Source: Longimicrobiaceae bacterium
GTDB lineage: Bacteria > Gemmatimonadota > Gemmatimonadetes > Longimicrobiales > Longimicrobiaceae
Assembly: GCA_030447645.1 (NCBI GenBank)
Contig: JAUJOM010000003.1
Coordinates: 74,805 to 138,804 of the forward strand
Direction of reading: 5' to 3'
DNA: 64,000 bases
The translations under genes and the position numbers were made by a program. Shown piece after piece: positions 1-8,948 of this stretch. The notes under the pieces were generated by a model. The model did not search any database, was not told the DNA's origin, and was given only the letters and a program-made list of their open reading frames with translations. Positions within the stretch are counted from its first letter, which is position 1. Each line of letters opens with the position of its first letter.

Positions 1-309
1 TTCGACGCGATTCTCGACCGGCTGGAGATCGGACGCCCGCGCGACGAGGCGGAGCACATGGCGAGCGTGCACGGCTTCATGCGCCGCTTGGATGGATACA
101 ACGCGGCCGAAACCGTCGCCGAGCTGCTGATGTTCCGGCGCGCAATCTGGGCGCACCTCACGGCGGTAGGCGCGCGCATCGACGCCGCGTATACGGCAAT
201 GGAGCAGATCGACGGCATGGTGGACCGGGCGATCCTGTCCAGCCTGCAGGCGTACCTGGACCCCCATGCCCGGCTACTGGAACGCGCGGTGGACCGGCCC
301 GGTACATAG
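1..309 (+). CDS. RsbRD-like sensory protein, C-terminal part (5' truncated)
   Basis: The reading frame is open from base 1 to the stop at 307-309, so the gene starts outside the window; about 102 codons are visible. The visible part is helical, with a segment rich in hydrophobic and Arg/Leu residues (AETVAELLMFRRAIWAHL) resembling the N-terminal helical domain of RsbRD-type stress-signalling proteins and of some histidine kinases. No kinase or STAS domain is visible before the stop, so this would be a stand-alone helical domain or the end of a larger protein. The family call is by resemblance only. A lipoprotein gene follows 25 bases downstream. Confidence 0.45.
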   Translation, partial: FDAILDRLEIGRPRDEAEHMASVHGFMRRLDGYNAAETVAELLMFRRAIWAHLTAVGARIDAAYTAMEQIDGMVDRAILSSLQAYLDPHARLLERAVDRPGT

Positions 310-334
310 GATGAACCTTTTGTCCGGAGAACTC

Positions 335-883
335 ATGCGCCGATTCGTACTTTTGCTGTTCGCCCCTCTCTTCGCCGCGTGCGGGGACTCGACAGGACCG
401 GTCACCGCCGAGGACGTCGGCGGTGTTTATCAGGTGTGCTCGCTCGCCTTCACCCCGGGTGGTGGCACGCTGCCAACAGTGAACGTCCGCGCAGCGGTGA
501 TGGACACCACCCCGGGAAGTCCAAACCCTGCCAGCTTGACACTGAGCACCCAGGTACGCGACTTTGAGCTGGCCTACACGCCCCGCAACGACGTGCTGGT
601 GCGGCGCCCCAGTGGCACCTATGAAGCTGGGCGCAACACGGTCACCCTTGCGTTCACGGACGCTGTCCAGGTTGCGTCCACGCTTCTCCTCCCGCCACGC
701 TTTAGGCTGGAGGTGCAAACCAGCCCGAAGGCTTTCCACGCATCGCCGGAAAACCAGGATGTTTACCGGGTGGCTCGGGCGGATTACGCACGCCTGGCGG
801 GGATCAGCCAGACCAATCTCCCAGAGCAGATCGAAGGGAATGCTTCAGCCCGCTTCGTGATCACAGGGAGTCCGTGCAGCTAA
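335..883 (+). CDS. Putative lipoprotein of unknown function
   Basis: The 182-residue product begins with a lipoprotein signal: MRR, a hydrophobic stretch and a lipobox ending FAAC (Cys at about residue 15), followed by GDSTGP. It should be exported and lipid-anchored. The start at 335 is preferred over ATG 311 because GGAGA lies just upstream (326-330) and because it puts the charged residues right before the hydrophobic core. The mature part looks beta-rich, with no family recognised. The end overlaps the GTG start of the beta-barrel gene by 10 bases, so the two are probably coupled. Function unknown; an envelope role is inferred from context. Confidence 0.7.
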   Translation: MRRFVLLLFAPLFAACGDSTGPVTAEDVGGVYQVCSLAFTPGGGTLPTVNVRAAVMDTTPGSPNPASLTLSTQVRDFELAYTPRNDVLVRRPSGTYEAGRNTVTLAFTDAVQVASTLLLPPRFRLEVQTSPKAFHASPENQDVYRVARADYARLAGISQTNLPEQIEGNASARFVITGSPCS

Positions 884-2984
884 CCCGTGCACTCGTGGCG
901 GCCCTGCTCCTGGCGGCGCCCTGGAGCGGGCTCGTGGCGCAGGATGGAGGGGCGTGGAACGGCGCGCGGGCGCTGGAATTGATCGGGCGCGCCCAGGAGC
1001 GTCGCGCGGACACTCAGGCCGACACGGGGCTGGCGAGCTACCGGGCGGATGCTCGCGGCCACGTGTACTTTTTCCTGGACCGGCAGGACACCGGCGACCG
1101 TACCTTGGTGAAGACCGACCAGGTCGCGCTGGAGGTGTTCTGGCAGGCGCCCGCTTCCTCCAAGCAGCGCATCGTGGGGTGGCGGGACCAGAAGACGCTC
1201 CCCACGACCATCAACTACCACATCGACCACCTGGCGGTGGTGCAGGACAACTTCGGCGACCAGATCCGCCTGGGTGATGGGGATGAGGTGCGTGACGTTC
1301 CCCACCCCGCCGGTCCCGGCGCGCGGGAGATCTACGAGTATCGCTTGGCGGATTCCACGGTCATTCAGCTTCCGGGCGCGGCGGAGCCGGTGCGCGTCTA
1401 CCAGGTGCAGGTTCGCCCCCGGGACGCCAGCCGCCCCGCATTCGTGGGGAGCGTGTTCGTGGAGCAGCGGCGCGGCGACCTGGTGCGGATGGACTTCACC
1501 TTCACCCCATCCGCGTACGTAGACCGGCAGCTGGATTACATCAACGTTTCGCTGGACAACGGCCTGTGGAAGGGGCGCTTCTGGCTCCCGAACCAGCAGC
1601 GCATCGAAATCCGCCGACAGCTCCCCGAGCTGGATTTCCCCGCGGGCGGGGTGATCCGGGGGACGATGCGGATCGGTGGCTACCAGTTCAACCAGAATTT
1701 CCCTCCGGCCCTGTTTGCCGGGGCACCTGTGGTGCTTGCCCCCCGAGCTGCACGACAAGCCTTTCAGTTCGAGCGCGGCATCCACGAGGAGCTGCGGGAA
1801 GAAGGCGGAATCGACCCGCAGCCGGACCTGGAAGCGATCCGCCGTCAGGCGGCGGAGCTGGCCAGGGCGCGCGTGCTGAGCGGGCTTCCCCGGACGCGCC
1901 TCAACATCGGGGCGGCATCCGACGTCTTCCGATACAACCGTGCGGAAGGTGCGGTGCTGAGTGCCGGTGCGAGCTTCCGTCCCGCGGAAGCATGGCGGGT
2001 GGGGGCTCGCGCCGGCTGGGCGTTTGGAGCCGGGCACCCGCTGGGTGAGCTGGAGGTGGAGCGGCGCACGGGCACCGGGCTGCTTTCCGCCTCCCTGTAT
2101 GGAAACCAGCCGCGGGACGTGGGGGTGGGGCCGGTTGCCTCCGGCGTGATCAACACCCTGGCGGGGCTCACCGCGGGCCGGGACTACACGGACCTGTTTT
2201 ATGCCAGCGGGGTGGAGCTGGGTACACGCGATGGGCTGACCGGCACCCGGCAAATATGGGTGTCTGGACGTGTGGAAGCGCAGCGATCCGCGCAACTCGA
2301 GGTCGCGTCCGGTTTGTTCGGCACCGGGTTCCGTGAGGTCCGGCCCATCGATGATGGTACGATGATCGGTGGGGCGCTCGGCCTTCGCCGCGAAGCCCCG
2401 ACGGGAGCGGCGCGGAGCTGGGGGGCGAAGTGGGTGTCAACCTGGGCTTCCTCCTGCCGAACGACAACGGAGCCTCTCGGGACGGCGGAGCGTGCGCCGA
2501 AGAAGCAGACTGCTTCTACAACTACCCGTTCGCCAAGCCACGCGTGCGCATCGACTATACACGGCGCTGGGCTCAGCGCGATGCGGCACTGGAGCTTCGC
2601 GGCGCAGCGGGGTGGGCGTTCGGGGAATTGCCCCGCCAGGAATTGTACCTGCTCGGTGGGCGGGGAACGCTTCCGGGCTACCACTTCCGTACCTTCGGCG
2701 GGGACCGATTCGGACTGGCACAGGGTGTATTCTCCCAGGATCTGGCCCGTCCCTGGATTCGGGGGCGCATTCTCGGCTCTCTGGGTGCCGCCGGCGTGGG
2801 TGCTGCGGGTGGGCGCTCGCTGGAGCTATGGGGTGCGCAGCCAGCCGGGATGCGGGCGAGCCTGGGTGCCGGACTCGGCATCTTTTATGACATCCTTCGG
2901 CTAGACCTGGCGCGCGGACTGGGTTCGGGGGGACGCTGGGAGTTGATCATCGAAACCCGGCCGTCGTTCTGGAACTTTCTGTGA
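874..2984 (+). CDS. Outer-membrane beta-barrel surface protein (one frameshift)
   Basis: The GTG start has GGGAG at 866-870 and is followed by a clear signal peptide ending near GLVAQ. The first ~300 residues are a beta-rich periplasmic region; the rest has alternating hydrophobic and aromatic strands typical of a barrel, ending ...PSFWNFL. The plus-1 frame is lost near 2395-2425, in a GC-rich stretch, and coding continues in the next frame to 2984, which a single missing base would explain. It resembles the periplasmic-plus-barrel plan of surface-antigen (Omp85-like) or DUF5686-type proteins, but no POTRA domain can be assigned. Overlaps the lipoprotein gene before it and ends one base before luxC-like. 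Confidence 0.7.
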
Positions 2985-2985
2985 T

Positions 2986-4342
2986 GTGACCGACGCGTTT
3001 CACCTCCCTGCCCTCCCCAACATACCGGCCGAACAGCGCGGCACCCTGCGCTTCGCCTGCCTGACGCCGGAGCTGCTGACCCGGCAGCTCCAGGCGCTCG
3101 GCACGGCCCGCGATGAGCACCTGGCCGAACGCCCCATTGCGGAGATTGTCCGGGTGGTAGACCGGGTTGCGGAGCGTTTTCTTGATCCGGCCGATCCGCT
3201 GCGCGGTGCCGCCGAAGCAGCGCTGCCGGAGGCAACCGGCTTTTCCCCGCCCATGGTACGCCACGTCCTTGACCGTATGGCCGCCAGCTGGCGCGCCGAG
3301 CGAGCCTGGACGCTGCTCCGGGCCGAGTTTGGAGATCCCGGCGTGCTGGACGGCTTCCGTCCCCGGCCTGGCTCGCCGGGGCTGACACGCGCCTGGGGTC
3401 CCCGCCTCACCTTTCAGCTGTGGAGCGGCAACGTGCCCGGTGTGGCGGTGACTGCGCTGGTGCGCACACTGCTGGTCAAGTCGGCCTCGTTCGGCAAGCC
3501 GGCGGCCGGTGAGCCGTTGCTCGCCGCCTTGTTTGCGCAGGGGATCGCCGAAACGGACCCGGAGCTTGGGGCCTGCATCGCGGTTGCGCACTGGCCGGGT
3601 GCGGACGATGCGCTTACCGGGGCAGCGCTGGCCCACGCGGATGCAGTGGTTGTGTACGGCGGCGCCGAAGCGGTTGAAGCGGTGCGCATTCGCACACCGC
3701 CGCACGCCCGCTTCCTGGGCTACGGCCACCGGCTGAGCTTTGGCGTGGTGGGGCGTGAAGCTGCGAATGCTGATACAGCACGACGTGCCGCCGGGGACGT
3801 AGCGCTCTTTGACCAGCAAGGGTGCGTTTCGCCGCACCTGTTTTACGTGGAGGAGGGCGGCGAGGTTGCACCACCAGCGTGGGCACGCTTGCTCGCTGAC
3901 GCAATTGGAGAGCAGGAGGCGGAGCTACCCCGGGTGCGATCAGTCCGGGTGAAGCCGCGGCGATCCAGCAGCTTCGCGGGGCGGCGGAATTTGCCCCGGC
4001 GCTGAAGTGCACGCTTCTCCGGGTGGCACTGCCTGGACGGTGCTGTGGGACCCGGACCCGGTGTTCGCCGCCTCCTGCCTCAACCGAACCGTGCGAGTAA
4101 AGCCCGTGCGGGAGCGGGCGCCCGCGCCGCGGCGAGCGCACCCGGCCGCCCCCGCGCTGCACAGCGTAGGTGTGGCTGCGGACCCGGAGCGAAGCCGCAT
4201 ATTGGCGGACGCACTAGGCTCCGGGGGAGCCAGCCGCGTGGTCCCCATCGGCAAGATGGCATGGCCGCCGCCTGAGTGGCACCACGACGGACGTCCTCCG
4301 CTAGCGGACCTGGTGCGCTGGTGCGACTGGGAGGTCGAGTGA
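2986..4342 (+). CDS. LuxC-like acyl-CoA/acyl-protein reductase (two frameshifts)
   Basis: LuxC-family proteins reduce activated fatty acyl groups to aldehydes with NADPH. Seen here: an N-terminal half ending in the NAD(P)-binding part (LWSGNVPGVAV, LVKSASFGKPAAGEPLLA) and the catalytic segment DQQGCVSPH with Cys at about residue 280. The frame breaks near 3930 (run CCCCGGG) and again near 3993 (CCCC); coding continues as AWTVLWDP... and ends in VRWCDWEVE, the expected LuxC C-terminus. Corrected length is about 450 residues, as in the family. The GTG start follows the barrel gene's stop by one base. A LuxE partner lies at 6300; no luxAB, so aldehyde for luminescence is unlikely. Confidence 0.82.
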
Positions 4343-4411
4343 CACAATCCTGGCACGCGCGTTGCGCTCCATATTTATGCTGAAACATCCAAATCCGAGT
4401 GACGTATAACG

Positions 4412-4876
4412 ATGGCTATGCACCTGTTCAGCACCCCGGTCGAATGCACTCAGTGCGGGACCGTGGTGAACGATCCGACCGTGGATCGCTGCCCGAATTG
4501 CAGCGCCCTGCTCCGTGAGCGGCGAACACCGCACCGCGTAGCCGGGGTAGAGCGACGCTACGGCAGCCTCCGCATCCTGCTCAGCGTGCTACGCTTCTTC
4601 GGGGTCATCACGATTGCCGTTGGTTTGTTGGTTTTCTTCCTGGGCACGGGTGCTGGCCCCGGCGAATTGCCGCCGATGGCGGGCCTGTCGATCCTGCTCG
4701 GCAGCATCCTGGCGGCGATCTCGCTCTTCGTAGTTGCCCAGATGTTCGGTGTGTTGATCGACATCGAAGAAAACACCCGCGCTACATTCCGCGTGCAGCA
4801 GATGCTGCTGGATGCAAGCCAGGGGAAGCAATCCCGCGCCCCAACCACACCCCCCGTCGCAGAAACCACGACCTGA
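4412..4876 (+). CDS. Zinc-ribbon membrane protein
   Basis: 154 residues. The N-terminus holds a CxxC...CxxC zinc ribbon (VECTQCGTVV and DRCPNCSALL), then two strongly hydrophobic segments at about residues 60-80 and 88-112, and a polar tail. The ribbon faces one side of an inner membrane hairpin, a common plan for small regulatory or assembly factors. No specific family recognised. Two in-frame ATGs (4412 and 4418) are possible, neither with a strong ribosome site. The stop shares its last base with the next gene's ATG (TGATG), so it is probably translated together with the carboxypeptidase gene. Confidence 0.7.
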   Translation: MAMHLFSTPVECTQCGTVVNDPTVDRCPNCSALLRERRTPHRVAGVERRYGSLRILLSVLRFFGVITIAVGLLVFFLGTGAGPGELPPMAGLSILLGSILAAISLFVVAQMFGVLIDIEENTRATFRVQQMLLDASQGKQSRAPTTPPVAETTT

Positions 4877-6303
4877 TGCGCAAGCTTGTACACCTTTCCG
4901 GAGGAGCGCTGCTGGTAGCGGCCGCCCTCGGGAGCACCACCACCAGCGCTCCGGCGCAGGGCGCTCTGCAGGGGCAGGCCCAGGCGATCACCAATGCGAC
5001 AGGCGGGAAGTGGAGCGCCATGGCGTGGTCCATCAAGACCGGGCAAACCCTGTTCGACATCAATGCGGACGAGCCCCGCATCCCGGCGTCCAACAACAAG
5101 GTCTTTTCCGCCATCTGGGCACTGGATGCCCTGGGGCCGGATTACCGCTTCCCCACCGACATGCTGGTCACCGGGCCGATCCAGAATGGGGTCGTCCGCG
5201 GTGATGTGGTCATACGGGGCTCGGGTGATCCAGCGTTCGGCTACCCCGACTTCGAAAAGGACCCGATGCGGCCGCTGCGCGTAATGGCGCAGCAGCTCAA
5301 AGCGCGCGGCGTCCGGGTGGTGGAAGGAGGTGTGATGGGTGATGCGACCATCTTCGGCGATTCACTGATCGGACCGGCCTGGCCGCAGGATACGCAGGGC
5401 GGCGCGAGCTACTATGCGCCCCGCGTCAGCGGCCTTCCCTTCCAGCGCAACCTGCTGTGGATCACGGTACGGCCGGAAGGCGGACGGGTGGTGACCACCG
5501 AAAGCCCAGCGGGGACCGGCATCCCGGTGGTGATTCAGGCACGCGTCGGCGGCGGGCGGGCACTTGCAACGCGCCGGCCCAATGGGGACACCATCATCAT
5601 TCGGGGCTCGGTAGCGAGGCAGGGACGCTATGGTGTCGGCGTAGCCAATCCCGCCTTGCTCGCTCCGGCTGCGCTGCGGGAAGCGCTGATCGCGGAAGGA
5701 ATCGAGGTGCGCGGTCCGGTCCGGACCGGGAAGACCCCGGAGAACGCGACCCTGCTCCACCGGCACTTCTCCATTCCGCTCGGGGAAATGATGCCCAAGC
5801 TGAACCGGGACTCGGACAACTTCTTCGCGGAGCACGTCTTCAAGGCCGCGGCGGCCAAGACCCTTGGCCAGGGGACGTACGAAAAGGCCGGCCTGGCGTC
5901 CGCTGCCTTCTACGTGCGCGAGGCACACGCTCCCAACGGGCAGCTGTACCAGGCGGATGGCTCGGGGCTGTCGGCGCTGAACCGTACCAGCTCCAGGGCG
6001 CTGGTGTCAGCGCTGGTGTACGCGCACCGCCAGCCTTGGTCCAACAGCTTCCACCAGTCGCTGGCGATTGCGGGGGATCGGAGGGGCTCCATGCGCAGCC
6101 TGTTCAACGGTACTCCAGCAGAAGGGAAGCTGCACGCCAAGACCGGCTACATCCGCAACGTGCGTACGCTCTCCGGCTACGTGCCCACGGCCAGCGGCGA
6201 TACGGTGGTGTTTAGTCTGCTTTACAACGGGCGCAACACTTCGGGTGCTCGGGGTGCCCAAACCCAGCTAGGAAACCTGCTCGTCAACTACACGGGGCGG
6301 TGA
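4876..6303 (+). CDS. dacB: D-alanyl-D-alanine carboxypeptidase/endopeptidase, PBP4 type (peptidase S13)
   Basis: Periplasmic penicillin-binding protein that trims or cleaves peptidoglycan cross-links. The 475-residue product starts with a signal peptide ending near SAPAQG. The three active-site motifs are present and in order: S72-N-N-K75 (in IPASNNKVFS), S313-D-N (RDSDNFFAEH) and K422-T-G (AKTGYI). The long insert between motifs 1 and 2 fits class C PBP4. Overlaps the zinc-ribbon gene by one base and the LuxE-like gene by four bases, placing it inside the LuxC/LuxE run, which links this run to cell-envelope work. Confidence 0.92.
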   Translation: MRKLVHLSGGALLVAAALGSTTTSAPAQGALQGQAQAITNATGGKWSAMAWSIKTGQTLFDINADEPRIPASNNKVFSAIWALDALGPDYRFPTDMLVTGPIQNGVVRGDVVIRGSGDPAFGYPDFEKDPMRPLRVMAQQLKARGVRVVEGGVMGDATIFGDSLIGPAWPQDTQGGASYYAPRVSGLPFQRNLLWITVRPEGGRVVTTESPAGTGIPVVIQARVGGGRALATRRPNGDTIIIRGSVARQGRYGVGVANPALLAPAALREALIAEGIEVRGPVRTGKTPENATLLHRHFSIPLGEMMPKLNRDSDNFFAEHVFKAAAAKTLGQGTYEKAGLASAAFYVREAHAPNGQLYQADGSGLSALNRTSSRALVSALVYAHRQPWSNSFHQSLAIAGDRRGSMRSLFNGTPAEGKLHAKTGYIRNVRTLSGYVPTASGDTVVFSLLYNGRNTSGARGAQTQLGNLLVNYTGR

Positions 6304-7421
6304 GTGACACCGCCGGCGCTCTCCGCTCCGCACTACTGGAACGGATCCGCGCCGGCACCCCCATTCCCGACGCCGAGTGGCGGTGGCTGGCCCGCCTCGT
6401 ATTCGAGTACCAGTTCACCCGCAACGCGCCGTACCGCGCCTTTTGCGAGCGGCGGGAAATCCAGCCGCATTCGCTGACCGGCTGGGAAGAAATCCCCGCC
6501 GTTCCCACGGATGCGTTCAAGGCGACGCCGCTCGTTTGCGGGGATGCGGCGGAAGCACGCATCGTCTTCCGGACCAGCGGCACCACCCAGGGCCACCGCG
6601 GCGAGCACTACCTGCGGGACCTGGCGCTGTACGATGCGGCGCTCCGTGCCAGCTTCGTCGCCCACCTGCTCCCGGACCGCCCCTCCATTCGTATACTGTC
6701 GCTGATCCCCTCACCGGAGGTGTTCCCGGACTCCAGTCTATCCTACATGATCCGCGCGGTGATGCACGACTTCGGCGCACCGGGGAGCGCATACCATGCC
6801 GATGCGAGCGGGATTGATGTCCCGGGGCTGAAAGGCGCGCTCCGTGAGGCCGAAAGCACCGGCGATCCGGTGTGTCTGCTCGGCACCAGCTTCGCCTTCG
6901 TGCACTGGCTGGACGCACTCGGAGATGCACGCTGCCAGCTTCCCGCGGGAAGCCGCATCATGGACACCGGGGGCTTCAAGGGGCGCTCGCGAGAAGTCAT
7001 CCCGGATGACCTGCGCGCCATGTTCGCGGACCGGTTAGGCGTGGCGCCGGAGTGGTGCGTGAACGAATACGGAATGACGGAGATGGGCTCGCAGTTCTAT
7101 GACGGCGTGACCGGCGTGCAGCGGCTACGCGCGTACCGCCCGCCCCCCTGGGTACGCACCCGGGCCGCGGACCCCGAAACGCTCCGCCTCCTGACGGACG
7201 GCGAGGTCGGCGTGCTGCGCCACTGGGACCTGGCCAACCTGGACTCGGTAATGGTGCTGCAGACCGCGGATCTGGGAGTGTGCGAGCCGGGAGGCTTCCG
7301 GTTGATTGGGCGCGCGCGCGGGGCGGAGGCGCGCGGCTGCTCCCTTGCGATGGACGAGCTGCTACACGCGTTGGACTCTGGACCCCACCCTCTGACGCAG
7401 CACCCAGGCCAGGCCCAGTAG
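6300..7421 (+). CDS. LuxE-like acyl-protein synthetase
   Basis: LuxE-family enzymes activate fatty acids as acyl-AMP and pass the acyl group to LuxC. The 373-residue product shows the adenylation signatures F-R-T92-S-G-T-T-Q-G and NEYGMTEMGSQFYD, and ends in a predicted C-terminal subdomain. The GTG start overlaps the PBP4 stop. Together with the LuxC-like gene at 2986 this makes an acyl activation and reduction pair; no luxD thioesterase or luxAB is seen. The last ~20 codons overlap the converging gene at 7362, so the exact C-terminus is a little uncertain. Confidence 0.87.
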   Translation: MSDTAGALRSALLERIRAGTPIPDAEWRWLARLVFEYQFTRNAPYRAFCERREIQPHSLTGWEEIPAVPTDAFKATPLVCGDAAEARIVFRTSGTTQGHRGEHYLRDLALYDAALRASFVAHLLPDRPSIRILSLIPSPEVFPDSSLSYMIRAVMHDFGAPGSAYHADASGIDVPGLKGALREAESTGDPVCLLGTSFAFVHWLDALGDARCQLPAGSRIMDTGGFKGRSREVIPDDLRAMFADRLGVAPEWCVNEYGMTEMGSQFYDGVTGVQRLRAYRPPPWVRTRAADPETLRLLTDGEVGVLRHWDLANLDSVMVLQTADLGVCEPGGFRLIGRARGAEARGCSLAMDELLHALDSGPHPLTQHPGQAQ

Positions 7422-7919
7422 AAGCAGGAACCCCGCAAATCCGTACGCCGTCTGCACGAGCAGGTACTTGAACACGTCCGGCCGGAACAGGCTCGCGATC
7501 GCCTGCCGGATCCCATGGACCTGGTCAAAGGGAACCGTTGGAAATACCGGCGCGATTCCGTCCGCCTGGCGCGAGCTCCAGGGCCAAGCGAGCAGCACAT
7601 TGGTCTTGCCGCGCTCGTCCAGCAGGTCCACCAGCAGGTGCGAGCCGTAGCCTGCACCTGCAAGTACCGCCCAGCGCCAGTTCACCGCGACTCCGGCGAG
7701 CAGGGCGACGACCAGGGTGGCGGTGATGCTGTGGGTCAAAGTGCCGTGATACGCGTTTGCCTGCCCGGTGGCGAGCCCCAGGAACAAGTCGGCGTCGGGA
7801 AGCGTGGCGAGCACCGCCGCCACAGGCAGCGCCAGCCACGGCCTGATCGGCGGGAGAAGCGCGCACACCACGGCCGCCGTGCCTGCGCCGACCAGCATAT
7901 GTGCCGGGGGAAATGCCAC
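7362..7919 (-). CDS. YdjM/DUF457-type membrane-bound metal-dependent hydrolase
   Basis: 185 residues with four hydrophobic segments and the family's metal-ligand motifs: H-M near the N-terminus, LPDADLF, GTLTHSITATL and GSHLLVDLL. Such proteins are inner-membrane, predicted metal-dependent hydrolases; the substrate is not known (E. coli YdjM is LexA-controlled). The GTG start directly follows the stop of the kinase gene upstream, suggesting coupling. An internal ATG at 7898 is an alternative start. The 3' end overlaps the end of the LuxE-like gene tail to tail. Confidence 0.82.
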   Translation of the reverse strand: MAFPPAHMLVGAGTAAVVCALLPPIRPWLALPVAAVLATLPDADLFLGLATGQANAYHGTLTHSITATLVVALLAGVAVNWRWAVLAGAGYGSHLLVDLLDERGKTNVLLAWPWSSRQADGIAPVFPTVPFDQVHGIRQAIASLFRPDVFKYLLVQTAYGFAGFLLLLGLAWVLRQRVGSRVQRV

Positions 7920-8873
7920 CTAGATCGGTGCCGTCTCCATCCGGCGGAGCCGCTGCGCCAGGCGCGCGATCAACACCTGGGTGAACATGAGCTGGGGGCC
8001 GCACGCGCTGGCGCCCTCTTCAGTTGCGTAGGCGCCTACTCGCTCCGGACTGTAGGTCTCCGGAAACCGCTCCCGTGCCCATGCGTCGACGTCGCTCCCG
8101 GCAAGCATGGGAGAAATGCGCAGCTCCACCTGGTCAGCCCCCTCCACCATCTCCACGCCACCGTTGAACCGGTCGAGTGAGCCACCGTCCCGCACCGCCC
8201 CCGCGGCGCCGCGGCGCAGCACTATGCAGGTGCGAACCTCGCAGTCCGGCGCGTCGTACTCCGGCAGCTCGTAGCGCACCACCACGTCGGCACGTTCCGC
8301 CTGGGGGCGCACGTACTGCTTGGAGTCCAGCAGGTGCTGGGCGATGTACATCAGCACCTCGGCTTCGGTGTATCCACGCGAGCGGGTATCGCGACGCAGC
8401 TTCCAGCGGAAGAGCAGATCCGGCTCCGGATCCAGGAAGATCGCCAGATCGTAGGCCCCTCTGAGCTTGTCCGTGGGAAAGCCCAGCAATCCCCGCACGA
8501 GTACCACGTCCTGCGGCTCGATCACCCGGATCGGGCCGAAGGAGCCATCGGCGTGATTGTAGCTCCGGTTGCGAATGGGACGCCCGCCGCGGAGCAGGCG
8601 CAGGTGCTCCTGCATGAGCTGCAGGTTGTGCACCATGGGGTTCAGGGATGTAATGCCACGCTGCGCCCGCTCGGCGCGGGTGTAGCGGTGATAATCGTCC
8701 AGCTCCAGGTTGGTTACCGCGTCTTCCCCGATCAGCGCGCGGACACCGTCCGCCAATGTGTTTTTTCCGCTCCCGGAATCCCCCACGATCCCGAGCACGA
8801 AGGGGAGCGCACGCCCCGTTTCGCTCGCGCCGTTGGTCGACGCAGCGTGTAGCTGGTCCAAGATCGTTGCCAC
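7920..8873 (-). CDS. Phosphoribulokinase/uridine-kinase-family protein with altered P-loop
   Basis: 317 residues, close to class II phosphoribulokinase length. Recognisable: the nucleotide loop G31-D-S-G-S-G-K37-N38, LDDYHRY, NLQLMQEH, the GLLGF segment and LFRWKLRRDTRSRGY, then DSKQYVRPQAERADVVV. Two key positions differ from the family: Asn38 stands where Ser/Thr normally binds Mg-ATP, and R127 replaces the usual Glu before GLLGF. No RuBisCO or other Calvin-cycle gene is present nearby, so a true ribulose-5-phosphate role is doubtful. GTG start with GGAGAAGG upstream. Followed without a gap by the YdjM-like gene. Confidence 0.82.
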   Translation of the reverse strand: MATILDQLHAASTNGASETGRALPFVLGIVGDSGSGKNTLADGVRALIGEDAVTNLELDDYHRYTRAERAQRGITSLNPMVHNLQLMQEHLRLLRGGRPIRNRSYNHADGSFGPIRVIEPQDVVLVRGLLGFPTDKLRGAYDLAIFLDPEPDLLFRWKLRRDTRSRGYTEAEVLMYIAQHLLDSKQYVRPQAERADVVVRYELPEYDAPDCEVRTCIVLRRGAAGAVRDGGSLDRFNGGVEMVEGADQVELRISPMLAGSDVDAWARERFPETYSPERVGAYATEEGASACGPQLMFTQVLIARLAQRLRRMETAPI

Positions 8874-8925
8874 TAGTCCTTCTCCAATTCTGGTACTGAG
8901 CAGTTCACAACATAATCACCTGTGT

Positions 8926-8943
8926 GCTCACATGAAAGTGAGC
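8926..8943 (-). other. Small perfect inverted repeat between polA and the kinase gene
   Basis: GCTCAC-atgaaa-GTGAGC forms a six-base-pair stem with a six-base loop just after the polA stop (8949-8951) and before the next minus-strand gene. No T-run follows it, so it is not a classic terminator; it may be an mRNA hairpin or a protein site. Confidence 0.35.
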
Positions 8944-8948
8944 CATGC

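Noticed and set aside
880-2295. 471-codon open frame opposite the outer-membrane barrel gene
   Set aside because: Arg/His/Pro-rich translation without domains, antisense to a real gene.
2986-7421. Bioluminescence (lux) operon
   Set aside because: LuxC and LuxE homologues are present but luxA, luxB and luxD are absent, so light production is not supported.
7920-8873. Calvin-cycle phosphoribulokinase
   Set aside because: No RuBisCO or other cycle gene nearby and two key residues are changed; kept only as a family-level call.
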